Positions 18,541 to 28,100 of a DNA stretch of 64,000 bases are shown piece by piece (position 1 is the stretch's first letter; every line of letters begins with the position of its first letter). Under the pieces are notes generated by a model. That model had not been told where the DNA came from and ran no database searches. It saw only the letters and a program-made list of their open reading frames with translations. The translations under genes and the position numbers were made by a program. The DNA lies in contig JAPHSS010000019.1 of the NCBI GenBank assembly GCA_026195255.1, positions 44,863-108,862 of the forward strand. Direction: 5' to 3'. This stretch comes from Gammaproteobacteria bacterium. Lineage in GTDB: Bacteria > Pseudomonadota > Gammaproteobacteria > SZUA-229.

Positions 18541-18558
18541 TTTTTCTTTTCAATTACA

Positions 18559-19215
18559 ATGTCACGGCAACTAGACCAGTTCGCTATCATTAAATACCTC
18601 GGTGTTAAAGACTATGCTGAAACGCAGTCTTTAATGCAGAAATTCAATCTACAGCGTGATGAAAATACGGCGGATGAAATCTGGTTTGTAGAACATCCCC
18701 CTGTGTTTACACTAGGCACAAATAGCAAACCTGAGCATTTACTTAACCCCGGCAATATACCCGTAGTACAGTCTGATAGAGGTGGCCAGGTCACGCACCA
18801 TGCTCCCGGTCAGTTAATTGCCTATGTGTTAATAGATGTTAAACGAAAAAAAATGGGTGTGCGTAAGCTGGTCAGCGCATTAGAAACGGCGGTTATTAAA
18901 CTACTGGCAAAACATGGCATTGAGGCCACGGCTGACCCGAAAGCCCCCGGTGTATATGTCAACGGGGCAAAAATAGCCGCGCTTGGCTTAAGGGTAAAGC
19001 AGGGAGGCTGTTATCATGGGCTTAGTTTGAATGTGGATATGGATTTAGCCGGCTTTGATAGAATAAACCCCTGTGGTTATCCTGGACTGCATGTTACCAG
19101 TATGAATAAGCTGGGTGTGCATACAGGGTTACAACAGGTAACCTGGAAATTAATGAACGAATTATGTATGCAGCTCAATATAGTGAATATTAGTGAACAA
19201 AAAGCCGACATATAA
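18559..19215 (+). CDS. lipB: Octanoyl-[ACP]:protein N-octanoyltransferase
   Basis: 218 residues from ATG 18559. The frame is open upstream to 18511, but that part is made from the decamer repeats, so the ATG was preferred. Conserved parts: [12 protein letters not shown], the [20 protein letters not shown] signature, the catalytic Lys in [11 protein letters not shown] and the thiol in NPCGYPGL. It transfers octanoate from ACP to lipoyl domains. It stands directly before lipA. Confidence 0.95.
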   Translation: MSRQLDQFAIIKYLGVKDYAETQSLMQKFNLQRDENTADEIWFVEHPPVFTLGTNSKPEHLLNPGNIPVVQSDRGGQVTHHAPGQLIAYVLIDVKRKKMGVRKLVSALETAVIKLLAKHGIEATADPKAPGVYVNGAKIAALGLRVKQGGCYHGLSLNVDMDLAGFDRINPCGYPGLHVTSMNKLGVHTGLQQVTWKLMNELCMQLNIVNISEQKADI

Positions 19216-19278
19216 AACGCATAGAATGAATCGGGTAAAACAGGCCGAATTCAATATAAACATGGGCAAGTAAAACGC

Positions 19279-20229
19279 ATGAGTAAAAATAAAGTTGTTG
19301 CAGGTGTAAAACAAACCGGTGCTGAGAAAGTAGCGCGGATACCTGTGAAGATAGAAAAAACTGAAAAAATGCCACGCAAACCTGAATGGATTCGTGCGAA
19401 AGCGCCAACACACCCCAATGTTAAACGTTTGAAAAAAGTGCTGCGTGAGCAAAAATTATTTACGGTGTGTGAAGAAGCTTCCTGCCCTAACCTGGGTGAG
19501 TGTTTTGGTCATGGAACAGCCACGTTTATGATTATGGGTGAAATCTGTACGCGTCGTTGCCCGTTTTGCGATGTTGGCCATGGTCGGCCTTTAGCATTAG
19601 ATGCGGAAGAACCACAAAACATGGCAGATACGATTAGCGCTATGCAATTAAAGTATGTGGTAATTACTTCGGTTGATAGAGATGATTTACGTGATGGCGG
19701 GGCTGCGCACTTTGTTGAATGTATTGATAGAACTCGAGAATTAAATCCACAAATAAAAATTGAAACTTTAATACCAGATTTTCGTGGGCGTGTAGAGTTA
19801 GCAATGGATATTCTAAAAAAATCGCCGCCTGATGTATTGAATCATAATTTAGAAACTGTGCCTCGGTTATATAAAGAGTGCCGTCCAGGTGCAGATTATC
19901 AGGGTTCATTAGATTTATTAAAATCATTTGCCGAGACCTGTGATGGTGTGCCAACTAAATCTGGTCTGATGTTAGGTCTGGGTGAAGAGAAAGAAGAAGT
20001 GATTGAGGTGTTAAAAGATTTACGCGATCACGGTGTTACCATGTTAACACTGGGGCAATACCTGCAGCCAACACTACATCACTTACCTGTGAAACGTTTT
20101 GTAACACCGGCAGAGTTTGATGAGTATAAAGTGATTGCTGAAGAGTTGGGATTTGAGCAGGTAGCGAGTGCGCCTATGGTTCGTTCTTCATATCATGCTG
20201 ACTTGCAGGCAGCGGGTGATTTTAAATAA
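19279..20229 (+). CDS. lipA: Lipoyl synthase
   Basis: 316 residues, radical-SAM enzyme. It has the auxiliary cluster motif [12 protein letters not shown], the radical-SAM motif CTRRCPFC and the C-terminal RSSYHAD with the Ser ligand. It inserts two sulfurs into octanoyl-lipoyl domains. It follows lipB by 63 nt. A basic N-terminal stretch of about 30 residues precedes the conserved core. Confidence 0.97.
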   Translation: MSKNKVVAGVKQTGAEKVARIPVKIEKTEKMPRKPEWIRAKAPTHPNVKRLKKVLREQKLFTVCEEASCPNLGECFGHGTATFMIMGEICTRRCPFCDVGHGRPLALDAEEPQNMADTISAMQLKYVVITSVDRDDLRDGGAAHFVECIDRTRELNPQIKIETLIPDFRGRVELAMDILKKSPPDVLNHNLETVPRLYKECRPGADYQGSLDLLKSFAETCDGVPTKSGLMLGLGEEKEEVIEVLKDLRDHGVTMLTLGQYLQPTLHHLPVKRFVTPAEFDEYKVIAEELGFEQVASAPMVRSSYHADLQAAGDFK

Positions 20230-20247
20230 TTTCGTGAGTGTATAAAA

Positions 20248-20337
20248 GCAGGTTGTCCGCAAAAAGAAGTATTAACAATGCCGCTTCCTCTGCATGTACG
20301 TAAATAAGGTTTTAGTATTTATTTGCGGACAAACTGC
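20248..20337. terminator. Long inverted repeat between convergent lipA and outer-membrane gene
   Basis: A 90-bp element whose ends are complementary over about 24 nt: left GCAGGTTGTCCGCAAA, right TTTGCGGACAAACTGC, with a 40-nt centre. It lies between two convergent stop codons, so it may act as a bidirectional terminator, though the long loop and lack of a clear T tract are not canonical. A small mobile inverted element is the alternative. Confidence 0.5.
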
Positions 20338-20359
20338 TTTTGATGTTTAAAAAGGTTTA

Positions 20360-20929
20360 TTAAAACTCAAATTTAACGCCAACGTGCGCGCCATCATCTA
20401 ACTCGAATTCTCCGCCATTTTCAAAACCGTATTCTATGTTTCTATAACCAAGGTAAGCTCTGGCACTGGGTGTTACCTCAAGCTCAATTGAGAATTCGTA
20501 TTCAGTGTATTCATCTGCACCACTAAATGCCGTGATACTCGGTGCATAAGCTATACCGGCTACGAACGCAACGGGGGTTTCAGAAGCAATTACATAACGA
20601 AACTGACCCGCTATGGCTAATGCGCCTACTTCTTCATCGACAGCATCCAGAGTAACAATCATAACCTTGCCGCCAACGCCAAATTGAAATGCCTTGTTAT
20701 TACCGGCAGGATTGCCTGTAATCATAATGCCCGCATTTAGCTGATAGTCATCGTTTTCAGTAAATAAAACGCCGAAACCGATATCAGCTCCACCATATCC
20801 AAAAGTAGATGATTCCGTCAGGTAGGTGAACTCTGCCATTTCATCTGCCAGTTTAATATCAAAACCACGGGCCTGGGTCTGAGATGAAATAACCAGTAGT
20901 GAACTAGCAAGTATGATTTTTTTAAACAT
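20360..20929 (-). CDS. Small outer-membrane beta-barrel protein, unknown function
   Basis: 189 residues with a cleavable signal peptide (about 1-20, SQTQA/RG). The mature part is a series of alternating beta strands (FGYGGADIGFGVLF, YQLNAGIMITG, FQFGVGGKVMIV, SARAYLGYRNIEYGF) ending in VGVKFEF, a terminal aromatic as in porin-like barrels. It has about eight strands and resembles YfaZ-type proteins in layout. Expressed alone on the minus strand, downstream of the soe terminator. I do not know its substrate. Confidence 0.75.
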   Translation of the reverse strand: MFKKIILASSLLVISSQTQARGFDIKLADEMAEFTYLTESSTFGYGGADIGFGVLFTENDDYQLNAGIMITGNPAGNNKAFQFGVGGKVMIVTLDAVDEEVGALAIAGQFRYVIASETPVAFVAGIAYAPSITAFSGADEYTEYEFSIELEVTPSARAYLGYRNIEYGFENGGEFELDDGAHVGVKFEF

Positions 20930-21020
20930 AGTGATTCCTGAATTAATGGATATGTTACCTGTGTTAAGACGTACACTTAGTGAAATAGTTCACGCTCAGG
21001 CATCATACACAATCTATAAG

Positions 21021-21069
21021 CGAAAAAAAACACAACAAATGAGCAGTATGCGGCTGTTTGTTGTGTTTT
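21021..21069 (-). terminator. Rho-independent terminator of the soe operon
   Basis: A 13-bp perfect stem (AAAACACAACAAA at 21027-21039 with TTTGTTGTGTTTT at 21057-21069) around a 17-nt loop. Read on the minus strand, the stem is followed by a run of U. It lies downstream of soeC, so it should end the soeABC transcript. Confidence 0.8.
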
Positions 21070-21100
21070 GACGAACAGTTTAATCGTTTAATAGTAAATG

Positions 21101-21208
21101 CCCTGAAGAAAGCTCTTCAGGGTTATCACTATACCGTCTGGTAATAAATATTCTGAGGGAACGTCTTCAGGGTTATCTCTATACCGTCTGGTAGTAAATA
21201 TTCTGAGG
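21101..21208. repeat. 50-bp imperfect tandem duplication of the soeC 3' end
   Basis: Two units with a 50-bp period (21114-21163 and 21164-21208) share TCTTCAGGGTTATC, TATACCGTCTGGTA and TAAATATTCTGAGG. The right unit contains the last codons and stop of soeC; the left one is an untranslated copy downstream. The outer edge also makes a 9-bp hairpin (CCCTGAAGA / TCTTCAGGG, 21101-21122). Confidence 0.8.
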
Positions 21209-22156
21209 ATGATTCGCCTGCGCAAAGAAGTACCAGCGCTCAGCGAGCAAACCGATAAACTGAATAACAAATGCAGCTATTAATACTTCTGTGTTGCCAT
21301 TGTTAAGTGATGTAGATAAAAGCAGTACCGGAACAGGGAATACTAAAATCATAAAAATAAATTTAACTGATTTTAAAAACATGGCTGTTTTGCCGTGAAA
21401 ATATTCACGTGTATTAAATGACCCGCCCATCGCACCCTGTGCTTTCTGCTGAATCTTATTATGGCGAATACCAATTGCCGACTGCATAGTGGATTTATGT
21501 TTTATACGGCTGTTTCTGTAAAGAGAAGCAGTACGTGTAATGAAAACCAGTATGGTTAGTACAATTGCCCAGCCACCAAGAAATAGAATATGTTCCTGAA
21601 GGCCAAGATAACTTGCTAGTGCCGTTGCCAGGGTAAAACCAGAGGCCGTACCAAACAGAAAGTAGTTAATAACCGTTAACGGGCTAGCCCATTCCTGTAA
21701 AAATTTAATGCAGGCATAAATCATTGCGGTACAGATAAATAATGCAAAGGTAGTTACTACACCAAATATGCCAACAAAAAGGCTGGTGCTTAAAGTGATT
21801 TCACCGTGTGTAAATGCAATGCTGTCTAAACCAAATAAGTGAATAATGCCATAAACAAATACCGCAAGCATCATTGTAGGTAAGGCAATAACTTCACGTG
21901 ATAACCATGATGTCCTCCAGCATGCTGCCGAACGCCAGGCACGCTCCGGATGACCCAAATGGAAGAATGATGAAGCCAGACCGCCAATTAACAGGATTAA
22001 AGATATAGCTGCACCGATGCCGTAGTAATTGGTATCACCAATACCCGGAAGCAGTTCAAACTCAGAATAAACCTGAGTTGAGAATAGTGCCAGGAATAAA
22101 CCCTGTGCTGCACCAATTAAAGTTGTTAAAAATATGACAGAAAATGCGGGATGCAT
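21179..22156 (-). CDS. soeC: Membrane anchor subunit of molybdoenzyme (DmsC/SoeC type)
   Basis: 325 residues with about eight membrane helices and the DmsC-family features GGLASSFFHLGHPERAWRS and SWLSREV near the N-terminus. It should pass electrons between the quinone pool and the iron-sulfur subunit SoeB. Genes for all three subunits are on the minus strand in the order A-B-C, as in SoeABC of purple sulfur bacteria; the DmsABC family has the same layout, so the Soe assignment rests on subunit A. Its 3' end is tandemly duplicated, and a 123-bp palindrome separates it from soeB. Confidence 0.8.
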   Translation of the reverse strand: MHPAFSVIFLTTLIGAAQGLFLALFSTQVYSEFELLPGIGDTNYYGIGAAISLILLIGGLASSFFHLGHPERAWRSAACWRTSWLSREVIALPTMMLAVFVYGIIHLFGLDSIAFTHGEITLSTSLFVGIFGVVTTFALFICTAMIYACIKFLQEWASPLTVINYFLFGTASGFTLATALASYLGLQEHILFLGGWAIVLTILVFITRTASLYRNSRIKHKSTMQSAIGIRHNKIQQKAQGAMGGSFNTREYFHGKTAMFLKSVKFIFMILVFPVPVLLLSTSLNNGNTEVLIAAFVIQFIGLLAERWYFFAQANHPQNIYYQTV

Positions 22157-22188
22157 AATTCTCTCCTAATTAAATTATTAAAAAAATT

Positions 22189-22311
22189 CGTAGCTGTTCC
22201 GGTTGCCTCTATGCGTTTTCAGGACAAGGCAGGAAATGTGAGTTTACAAATGTAAATGTCCATTTCCTAACGCAGTCATGAAAGCGCATAGAGGTGAGCG
22301 GAATAGTTACG
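22189..22311. repeat. 123-bp nested palindrome between soeB and soeC
   Basis: Arms 22189-22225 and 22275-22311 are complementary over about 37 nt with few mismatches (shared core CCTCTATGCG / CGCATAGAGG). Inside, AGGAAATG (22231-22238) pairs with CATTTCCT (22261-22268), and the centre is the palindrome TTTACAAATGTAAA. The right arm starts at the base next to the soeB stop codon. It could be a miniature mobile element or an mRNA stem that separates expression of the subunits. Confidence 0.75.
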
Positions 22312-23043
22312 CTAGATGAATGAGCTATCATCCAGTACTGAACCATCAACAGGTTTGTGGTGTTCTTTCTGCTCTTTATTAAGCGGATTATCAACACGAA
22401 CCAGTTCGTCTTTATGTATTGTGATTTTGTTCTTACGACGAGGTAAGTAATGGTTAGACGGCTGTGTGCCCCATTCAGGCATTAGCTGGTAACCGCCCTG
22501 ATCACGAATCATTTCAGACACTTCTGAGTCAGCATCATGAACATCACCAAATAATCGTGCGTTAGTTGGGCAAGCTAATACACAAGCCGGTTTACGTTCT
22601 GCTTCTGGTAAATTCTCGTCATAAATACGATCCACGCATAAAGTACATTTTTTCATTACTTTCTGGTGTTCATCAATTTCACGTGCGCCATAAGGGCAGG
22701 CCCATGAGCAATATTTACAACCGATGCATTTATCGTAATCAACTAAAACAATACCGTCGAGTTTGCGTTTGTAACTGGCACCCGTTGGGCACACGGGCAC
22801 GCAAGGGGGTTCTTCGCAATGCAAACATGATTTTGGAAAGTGAACGGTTTCCGTTTTTGGAAACTCGCCGACTTCATAAGTTTGTACACGGTTAAAGAAT
22901 GTACCGGTTGGATCTTTCTGATAAGGGTTTTCATCAGACATAAAACCCGCTGGACCAGATGTGTTCCATTCTTTACACGAAGTTACGCAGGCGCTACAGC
23001 CTACACATACATTAAGGTCAATAATAAGTGCTAACTGAGTCAT
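22312..23043 (-). CDS. soeB: 4Fe-4S iron-sulfur subunit of molybdoenzyme (SoeB type)
   Basis: 243 residues with four ferredoxin-like cysteine clusters: CVGCSACVTSC, CLHCEEPPCVPVCP, CIGCKYCSWACPYG and CTLCVDR ... CVLACP. It relays electrons between the molybdenum subunit and the membrane anchor. There is no signal peptide, consistent with a cytoplasmic-side complex. Its start codon shares the base at 23043 with the soeA stop region, so the two are translationally coupled. Confidence 0.85.
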   Translation of the reverse strand: MTQLALIIDLNVCVGCSACVTSCKEWNTSGPAGFMSDENPYQKDPTGTFFNRVQTYEVGEFPKTETVHFPKSCLHCEEPPCVPVCPTGASYKRKLDGIVLVDYDKCIGCKYCSWACPYGAREIDEHQKVMKKCTLCVDRIYDENLPEAERKPACVLACPTNARLFGDVHDADSEVSEMIRDQGGYQLMPEWGTQPSNHYLPRRKNKITIHKDELVRVDNPLNKEQKEHHKPVDGSVLDDSSFI

Positions 23044-25952
23044 TATTTAGCCCCCTTCTTGTCAAACTTACCAGCGAAGTAACCAAGCCATTTGCGACGT
23101 GTGCTCATTCCTGGTAAAACTTTCATTGATTCAAATTGTGGCAATGTGTGATCTGCATCGTCTTCTGCTTTGTAAACACGTACACGTACGTCATACCATG
23201 CAGCCTGTCCCGTTACCGGGTCAGAGTTAGAGATGTGATCGCCGCAATCATTCTTAGGTAGCTCTTCCGCAATCAAGTGGTTAAGCAAGAAACCCTGTTG
23301 TGATTCATTGGCATCGTCACTTAAGTTCCACGCGCCTTTGGCTTTACCTACCGCATTCCATGTCCAGATTGTGCCTGGCTCAACTGCTTCTGAGAAGCGA
23401 GCCATACAACGCACTTTACCGTGCATTGATTCAACGTATATCCAGTCACCATCGGCAAAAGCATGTTTCTCGCCCAGAGAAGGGTGAACATGCATATAGT
23501 TATGCGCGTGAATCTGGCGTAACCAGGCATTCTGAGAATCCCATGAGTGGTACATCGCCATTGGACGCTGTGTTATTGCGTTAATGGGGTATTTCTGTTT
23601 GTCAGTTAATTGACCTTCTAATGTTTCAGAGTAGAAAGGCAGTGGGTTGAAGTGCTCTTCAACGCGCGCACGCAAATGATCAGGTGGCTGACGGCCGGGG
23701 CGTTTGCCCTGTGCTGCCAGTCTGAACCTTTGCAGAACTTCAGAATAGATATGAATATTAATCGGTTCATTGTAACGGGTTAAACGATGATCCTGTGCCC
23801 AGGTCAGGTAACCCTGATTCCAGTTACGCATATACTGGTAAGAAACCGGTAAATGATACTGATAAACACAGTTGTTCTTTTCGTACATTTCCCACTGATT
23901 CGGGTTCGGATCACCTTTCATGAACTTCTCACCACCTTTACCACGCCAGCCGGCAAGGAAGCCAATGCCAGAACCTGGCTCAGTTTCAAAGTTGGTTACA
24001 AACTCAGGGTAATCACGGTATTTGCGCGAACCATCCTTATTAACGAATACAGGCAGTTTCAAACGTGAACCTAGTTCAATTAATACTTCCTGAAATGGTT
24101 TGCAATCACCCTTAGGCGGTACAACAGGAATACGCACTGAATCTACCGGGCCGTCAAATTCCGAGATAGGACGGTCTAACATAGACATTACATCGTGACG
24201 CTCCAGGTAAGTTGTATCCGGCAGCACTAAATCTGCGAAAGCAACGGTTTCAGAGTGGAAGGCATCGCAAACGATCAGGAATGGAATCTTATATTCGCCA
24301 TCCTCTTCTTTGTCGTTCAGCATATCGCGAACTTCATTGGTATTCATTGATGAGTTCCATGCCATATTAGCCATGAAGATCATCATAGTGTCAATTTTAT
24401 ACGGGTCGCCGCGCCATGCGTTTGTGATCGCATTGTGCATTAAACCGTGGGCTGATAATGGGAATTCCCACGAGAAGCCTTTATCGAGACGAACCGGGTC
24501 ACCTTTTTGATCGAGGAATAAATCATCCGGTGAGGCAGGGAAACCTAATGGCATACCACCTAGTGGTGTATTGGGCTTAACGCCTTCCGGGCCAGTTGGT
24601 GTTTTAGGGCAAGGAGGAATTGGACGTGGGAAGGGCGCCTTGTGACGGAAACCACCCGGGCGATCAATGGTGCCTAAAATAGACATCAATATCGACAGAC
24701 CACGAACTGTCTGGAAGCCATTAGAGTGAGCAGCCAGGCCACGCATAGCATGGAAAGAAACCGGGTTGCCGATTACAGATGCATGCTCACGACCCCATGT
24801 GTCAGTCCAGGCGATCGGTAATTCAATTTTCTCATCACGAGCGACAATACCCATTTCGTGAGCTAAACGAATAATCGTTTCAGCCGGAATACCTGTAACA
24901 GATGAAGCCCATTCTGGCGTGTATTCTTCAACAGACTCTTTAAGAAGCTGGAACGCAGGTTTAACCGGCGTACCGTCTGGCATGGTAAATTCACCCATCA
25001 GGAACGGGTCAGCGCCTTCAGTATGAGTACGCACGGCTTTATTCGTGTGACGATCCCACCACATCTGGTTCTGGTGATCAAAACAGCCTTCTTCAGGGTC
25101 AGTAATGTCCATGCGATAGAACATACCGTGATGCTCTGAGTTCTCATCACAGTTAACTAACTGACCTGAGTTAGAGTAATCTTTTACAAACTCACGGTCA
25201 TATAAACCGGTTTCAATTAACTCACGTACGATCGCTAAAATTAATGCGTTATCAGTACCCGGTTTAATCGGAACCCATTCATCAGCAATAGCCGAGTAAC
25301 CCGTGCGAACAGGGTTAATTGAAATAAAACGACCGCCATCACGTTTAAATTTGGAGAGAGCTATCTTCATCGGATTAGAGTGATGATCTTCTGCTGTACC
25401 GATCATAATGAACAGCTTGGAGCGCTCAAGATCAGGACCACCGAACTCCCAGAATGAGCCACCGATAGAGTAAATCATGCCCGCGGCCATGTTTACTGAA
25501 CAGAAACCGCCATGAGCAGAATAATTAGGTGTGCCGTAGTTCTTGGCGAACATACCGGTTAACGCCTGCATCTGGTCACGACCGGTTATTAAAGTGAACT
25601 TCTTCGGGTCAGTCGCACGAATGTTTGCAAGGCGGTCTTCCATAATGTCGAAAGCTTTGTCCCAGGAAATTTCCTCGAAATCAGCCTCGCCACGTAAAGA
25701 GCCTTTCTTGCGCATTAACGGTTTTGTTAAACGCGCAGGTGAGTATTGTTTCATAATGCCTGATGCGCCTTTAGCGCAAATAACACCCATATTTAAAGGA
25801 TGTTCAGGGTTGCCTTCTATATAGCGTACTTCGTTGTCACGTAGTGTTACGCGTATGCCACAACGACATGCACACATATAACAGGTGGTATTTTTGGTTT
25901 CGATGCGCCCGGCTGGTTGCTTAATCGCGTCGTGAATCACACTGGATGTCAT
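23043..25952 (-). CDS. soeA: Molybdopterin oxidoreductase large subunit, probable sulfite dehydrogenase SoeA
   Basis: 969 residues, DMSO-reductase superfamily. An N-terminal 4Fe-4S motif (C25, C28, C32 in CYMCACRCG, then C in GVICAKG) precedes the molybdopterin domains; HGGFCSVNMA places a Cys at the expected molybdenum-ligand site. There is no twin-arginine signal, unlike polysulfide, thiosulfate or DMSO reductases. This, the length of about 970, and the SoeB/DmsC-type partners fit the cytoplasmic sulfite dehydrogenase SoeABC (sulfite to sulfate, electrons to quinone). moaA is divergent next door. Other cytoplasmic members of the family cannot be excluded. Confidence 0.8.
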   Translation of the reverse strand: MTSSVIHDAIKQPAGRIETKNTTCYMCACRCGIRVTLRDNEVRYIEGNPEHPLNMGVICAKGASGIMKQYSPARLTKPLMRKKGSLRGEADFEEISWDKAFDIMEDRLANIRATDPKKFTLITGRDQMQALTGMFAKNYGTPNYSAHGGFCSVNMAAGMIYSIGGSFWEFGGPDLERSKLFIMIGTAEDHHSNPMKIALSKFKRDGGRFISINPVRTGYSAIADEWVPIKPGTDNALILAIVRELIETGLYDREFVKDYSNSGQLVNCDENSEHHGMFYRMDITDPEEGCFDHQNQMWWDRHTNKAVRTHTEGADPFLMGEFTMPDGTPVKPAFQLLKESVEEYTPEWASSVTGIPAETIIRLAHEMGIVARDEKIELPIAWTDTWGREHASVIGNPVSFHAMRGLAAHSNGFQTVRGLSILMSILGTIDRPGGFRHKAPFPRPIPPCPKTPTGPEGVKPNTPLGGMPLGFPASPDDLFLDQKGDPVRLDKGFSWEFPLSAHGLMHNAITNAWRGDPYKIDTMMIFMANMAWNSSMNTNEVRDMLNDKEEDGEYKIPFLIVCDAFHSETVAFADLVLPDTTYLERHDVMSMLDRPISEFDGPVDSVRIPVVPPKGDCKPFQEVLIELGSRLKLPVFVNKDGSRKYRDYPEFVTNFETEPGSGIGFLAGWRGKGGEKFMKGDPNPNQWEMYEKNNCVYQYHLPVSYQYMRNWNQGYLTWAQDHRLTRYNEPINIHIYSEVLQRFRLAAQGKRPGRQPPDHLRARVEEHFNPLPFYSETLEGQLTDKQKYPINAITQRPMAMYHSWDSQNAWLRQIHAHNYMHVHPSLGEKHAFADGDWIYVESMHGKVRCMARFSEAVEPGTIWTWNAVGKAKGAWNLSDDANESQQGFLLNHLIAEELPKNDCGDHISNSDPVTGQAAWYDVRVRVYKAEDDADHTLPQFESMKVLPGMSTRRKWLGYFAGKFDKKGAK

Positions 25953-26472
25953 ACATAGGTCCTGTTCTTAAGTGTCAGGTAATTATATTGATCGAAATCA
26001 ATAAAGCTAATCAGCATTGTTAAGTTGATCATAAAATACTTATATAGCCTATTATTAAATTTAATGCTAAACGTAAATTTGATTATCACTAAAGGATATG
26101 AGGTATAGCATAGAAAAAGAGGCATCACATGGTCGATAGCTTGATGTAGCAGCGTTTTAGAATCGTATCCATAGTCTGTGGTTATTATAAAAGTTCTAAA
26201 TCATTGTTTTTATTTAGAATAACTTACATAGATAATAATTTATTAAAAGTGATGTAATATTAAGCCTAAAGAAATTAACTCGACCAACGGTGATATAACC
26301 CTATAATCGGTAATGTAGCGAATATTAATTTTTTCTTATATTATAAGCGGCTAGTATCTTATTATTGACCAGGAGCAAGACACTTGTCTGCTCAATAGTT
26401 AGAGTGACCTGAGCCTTGTTTGCTTTTTGCAGGTCATATACATATGCGTAAAATTACGCGAGGTAACAGGTC
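25953..26472. promoter_or_regulatory. Divergent soeA / moaA regulatory region
   Basis: 520 bp without a gene, carrying the promoters of soeA (leftward) and moaA (rightward). Visible structures: an 8-bp inverted repeat TTCTAAAT / ATTTAGAA (26194-26219), a 7-bp stem TGACCTG / CAGGTCA (26405-26436) and a tight hairpin GCGTAA / TTACGC (26446-26459) just before the moaA ribosome site (GAGGTAACAGG). I do not recognise the conserved core of the molybdenum-cofactor riboswitch, but a leader structure controlling moaA is possible. Confidence 0.5.
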
Positions 26473-27459
26473 ATGTCAAAAACAGCATTAATAGATCAGT
26501 TCGGGCGTAGCATTGACTACGTACGCATATCGGTAACTGATCGATGTGATCTTCGTTGCACCTATTGCATGCCAAAACATTTCAAAGACTTTCATGAGCC
26601 TGAAGAGTGGTTAACATTTGATGAGCTCGAAAGAGTGGTTGCTGCCTTTGCAAGAATGGGCACACGTCGAATTCGTTTAACCGGGGGTGAACCTTTAGTT
26701 AGAAAAAATTTACCTGAGCTGGCAAATCGTTTATCTGTATTACCGGGTTTAGATGATTTATCACTCAGCACTAACTGCACTCGCATGACTAAACATGCAG
26801 TACAATTAAAAGATGCTGGCATTAGTCGAATTAATGTAAGCCTCGACAGCTTAAATGCAGATACATTTAAAGAATTAACCGGCGGTAAGATAGAAAAAGT
26901 AATTAATGGATTAATGGCCGCAAAAGAAGCGGGCCTTAGCCCTATTAAAATTAATATGGTGTTAATGAAAGGTGTGAATGACCATGAAGTTGAGAGCATG
27001 GTTGAATTTTGCGCTAAACATGGTTTTACCTTACGGTTTATAGAAACAATGCCTGTCGGTGACATGGGCCGAAAAGCGACCGAAAGTTTTGTGAATCTTC
27101 AGGATATAAAAAAACGTCTTTCAAAAAGCTTTGATCTGGTGCCCGGTGTTATGCCCGGTGGCGGCCCGGCTCGATATATGAATGTGCAGGGCACAGATAT
27201 TAATATTGGTTTTATTACGCCGTTATCGCAACATTTTTGTGAAACCTGTAACCGGGTGCGCCTATCTGTAGATGGCACAATTTATACCTGCCTGGGGCAG
27301 GAAGATAATTTTGAGTTACGTCCATTATTACGCGCCGGAATAAGTGATGAAAAGTTAGAGCAGGCGATACGCACAGCAATAGATTTAAAGCCTGAGAAAC
27401 ATGAATTTAATGAAAATCCGGAAAAAGTTTTACGTTTTATGTCTTATACCGGCGGTTAA
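26473..27459 (+). CDS. moaA: GTP 3',8-cyclase (molybdenum cofactor biosynthesis)
   Basis: 328 residues, radical-SAM. N-terminal cluster CDLRCTYCMP, the GGEP motif (RLTGGEPLVR), LSLSTN region and the C-terminal cluster CETCNRVRLSVDGTIYTC complete the MoaA signature; the protein ends in GG, the C-terminal double glycine typical of MoaA. It converts GTP to 3',8-cyclo-7,8-dihydro-GTP. Placed divergently from soeA, whose cofactor it helps to make; other moa genes are not in the window. Confidence 0.96.
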   Translation: MSKTALIDQFGRSIDYVRISVTDRCDLRCTYCMPKHFKDFHEPEEWLTFDELERVVAAFARMGTRRIRLTGGEPLVRKNLPELANRLSVLPGLDDLSLSTNCTRMTKHAVQLKDAGISRINVSLDSLNADTFKELTGGKIEKVINGLMAAKEAGLSPIKINMVLMKGVNDHEVESMVEFCAKHGFTLRFIETMPVGDMGRKATESFVNLQDIKKRLSKSFDLVPGVMPGGGPARYMNVQGTDINIGFITPLSQHFCETCNRVRLSVDGTIYTCLGQEDNFELRPLLRAGISDEKLEQAIRTAIDLKPEKHEFNENPEKVLRFMSYTGG

Positions 27460-27600
27460 GTAAAAACAAAATATATGCCATAGAGCACAGGTTTTTTGAT
27501 GCTTATTATGCATGCGACGTAGTAAATATCAGATTTTTCTCAGTGAACCCTGTATCTCTGTAGCAAAATTCTTTTAAATTAAATTTCAAGAGACTCCCCT

Positions 27601-27891
27601 ATGAGCAAAAATATCCGTGATGATGAATTCTGGGAAATAACCGATGAATTTATAAAGTTGGCCAATGATCAGTGTGACAAACATAAAAACGGTAAAGTAA
27701 GCACATCGATATTATTTTCAGCTGCCCGTTTTAATTCATTTATGTATTCATCCACCGCTAAAAATCTGGACGACTTTAGAAAAGATAAAGATTTAGCTAT
27801 TGACTTTTTAACAGATCAATACAAGAAAGTTTTGATAGAAAACTTAAATGATTATGAAAAGAATTATGAAGAATATCTTGAAAATAAATAA
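27601..27891 (+). CDS. DUF3144 family protein
   Basis: 96 residues. The core FWEITDEFIKLANDQCD ... VSTSILFSAARFNSFM is typical of the small DUF3144 proteins of Proteobacteria. It is soluble and mostly helical. Function unknown. Preceded by AAGAGACTCCCCT, a weak ribosome site. Likely monocistronic. Confidence 0.75.
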   Translation: MSKNIRDDEFWEITDEFIKLANDQCDKHKNGKVSTSILFSAARFNSFMYSSTAKNLDDFRKDKDLAIDFLTDQYKKVLIENLNDYEKNYEEYLENK

Positions 27892-28100
27892 TATTATTTT
27901 ATTATCAAGTTGTTACAAAACATGAGAAACAAATATTCGCACTACATAAGAAACATTTATTAAATTAATTTATTGATGTTTTGTTCAATTCTGAAATAAA
28001 GCCGCTTAGATGTTAAGTGGCTCAATAAGCTAAAAATAGACCATATAATTTTATATTAAATCTGCACCTAATCTAGTCATCACGCTAAAAAGGTAAAGTT

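Noticed and set aside
26280..26472. Molybdenum-cofactor riboswitch before moaA
   Set aside because: There are two small hairpins but I could not find the conserved Moco-RNA core; kept only as a regulatory region.
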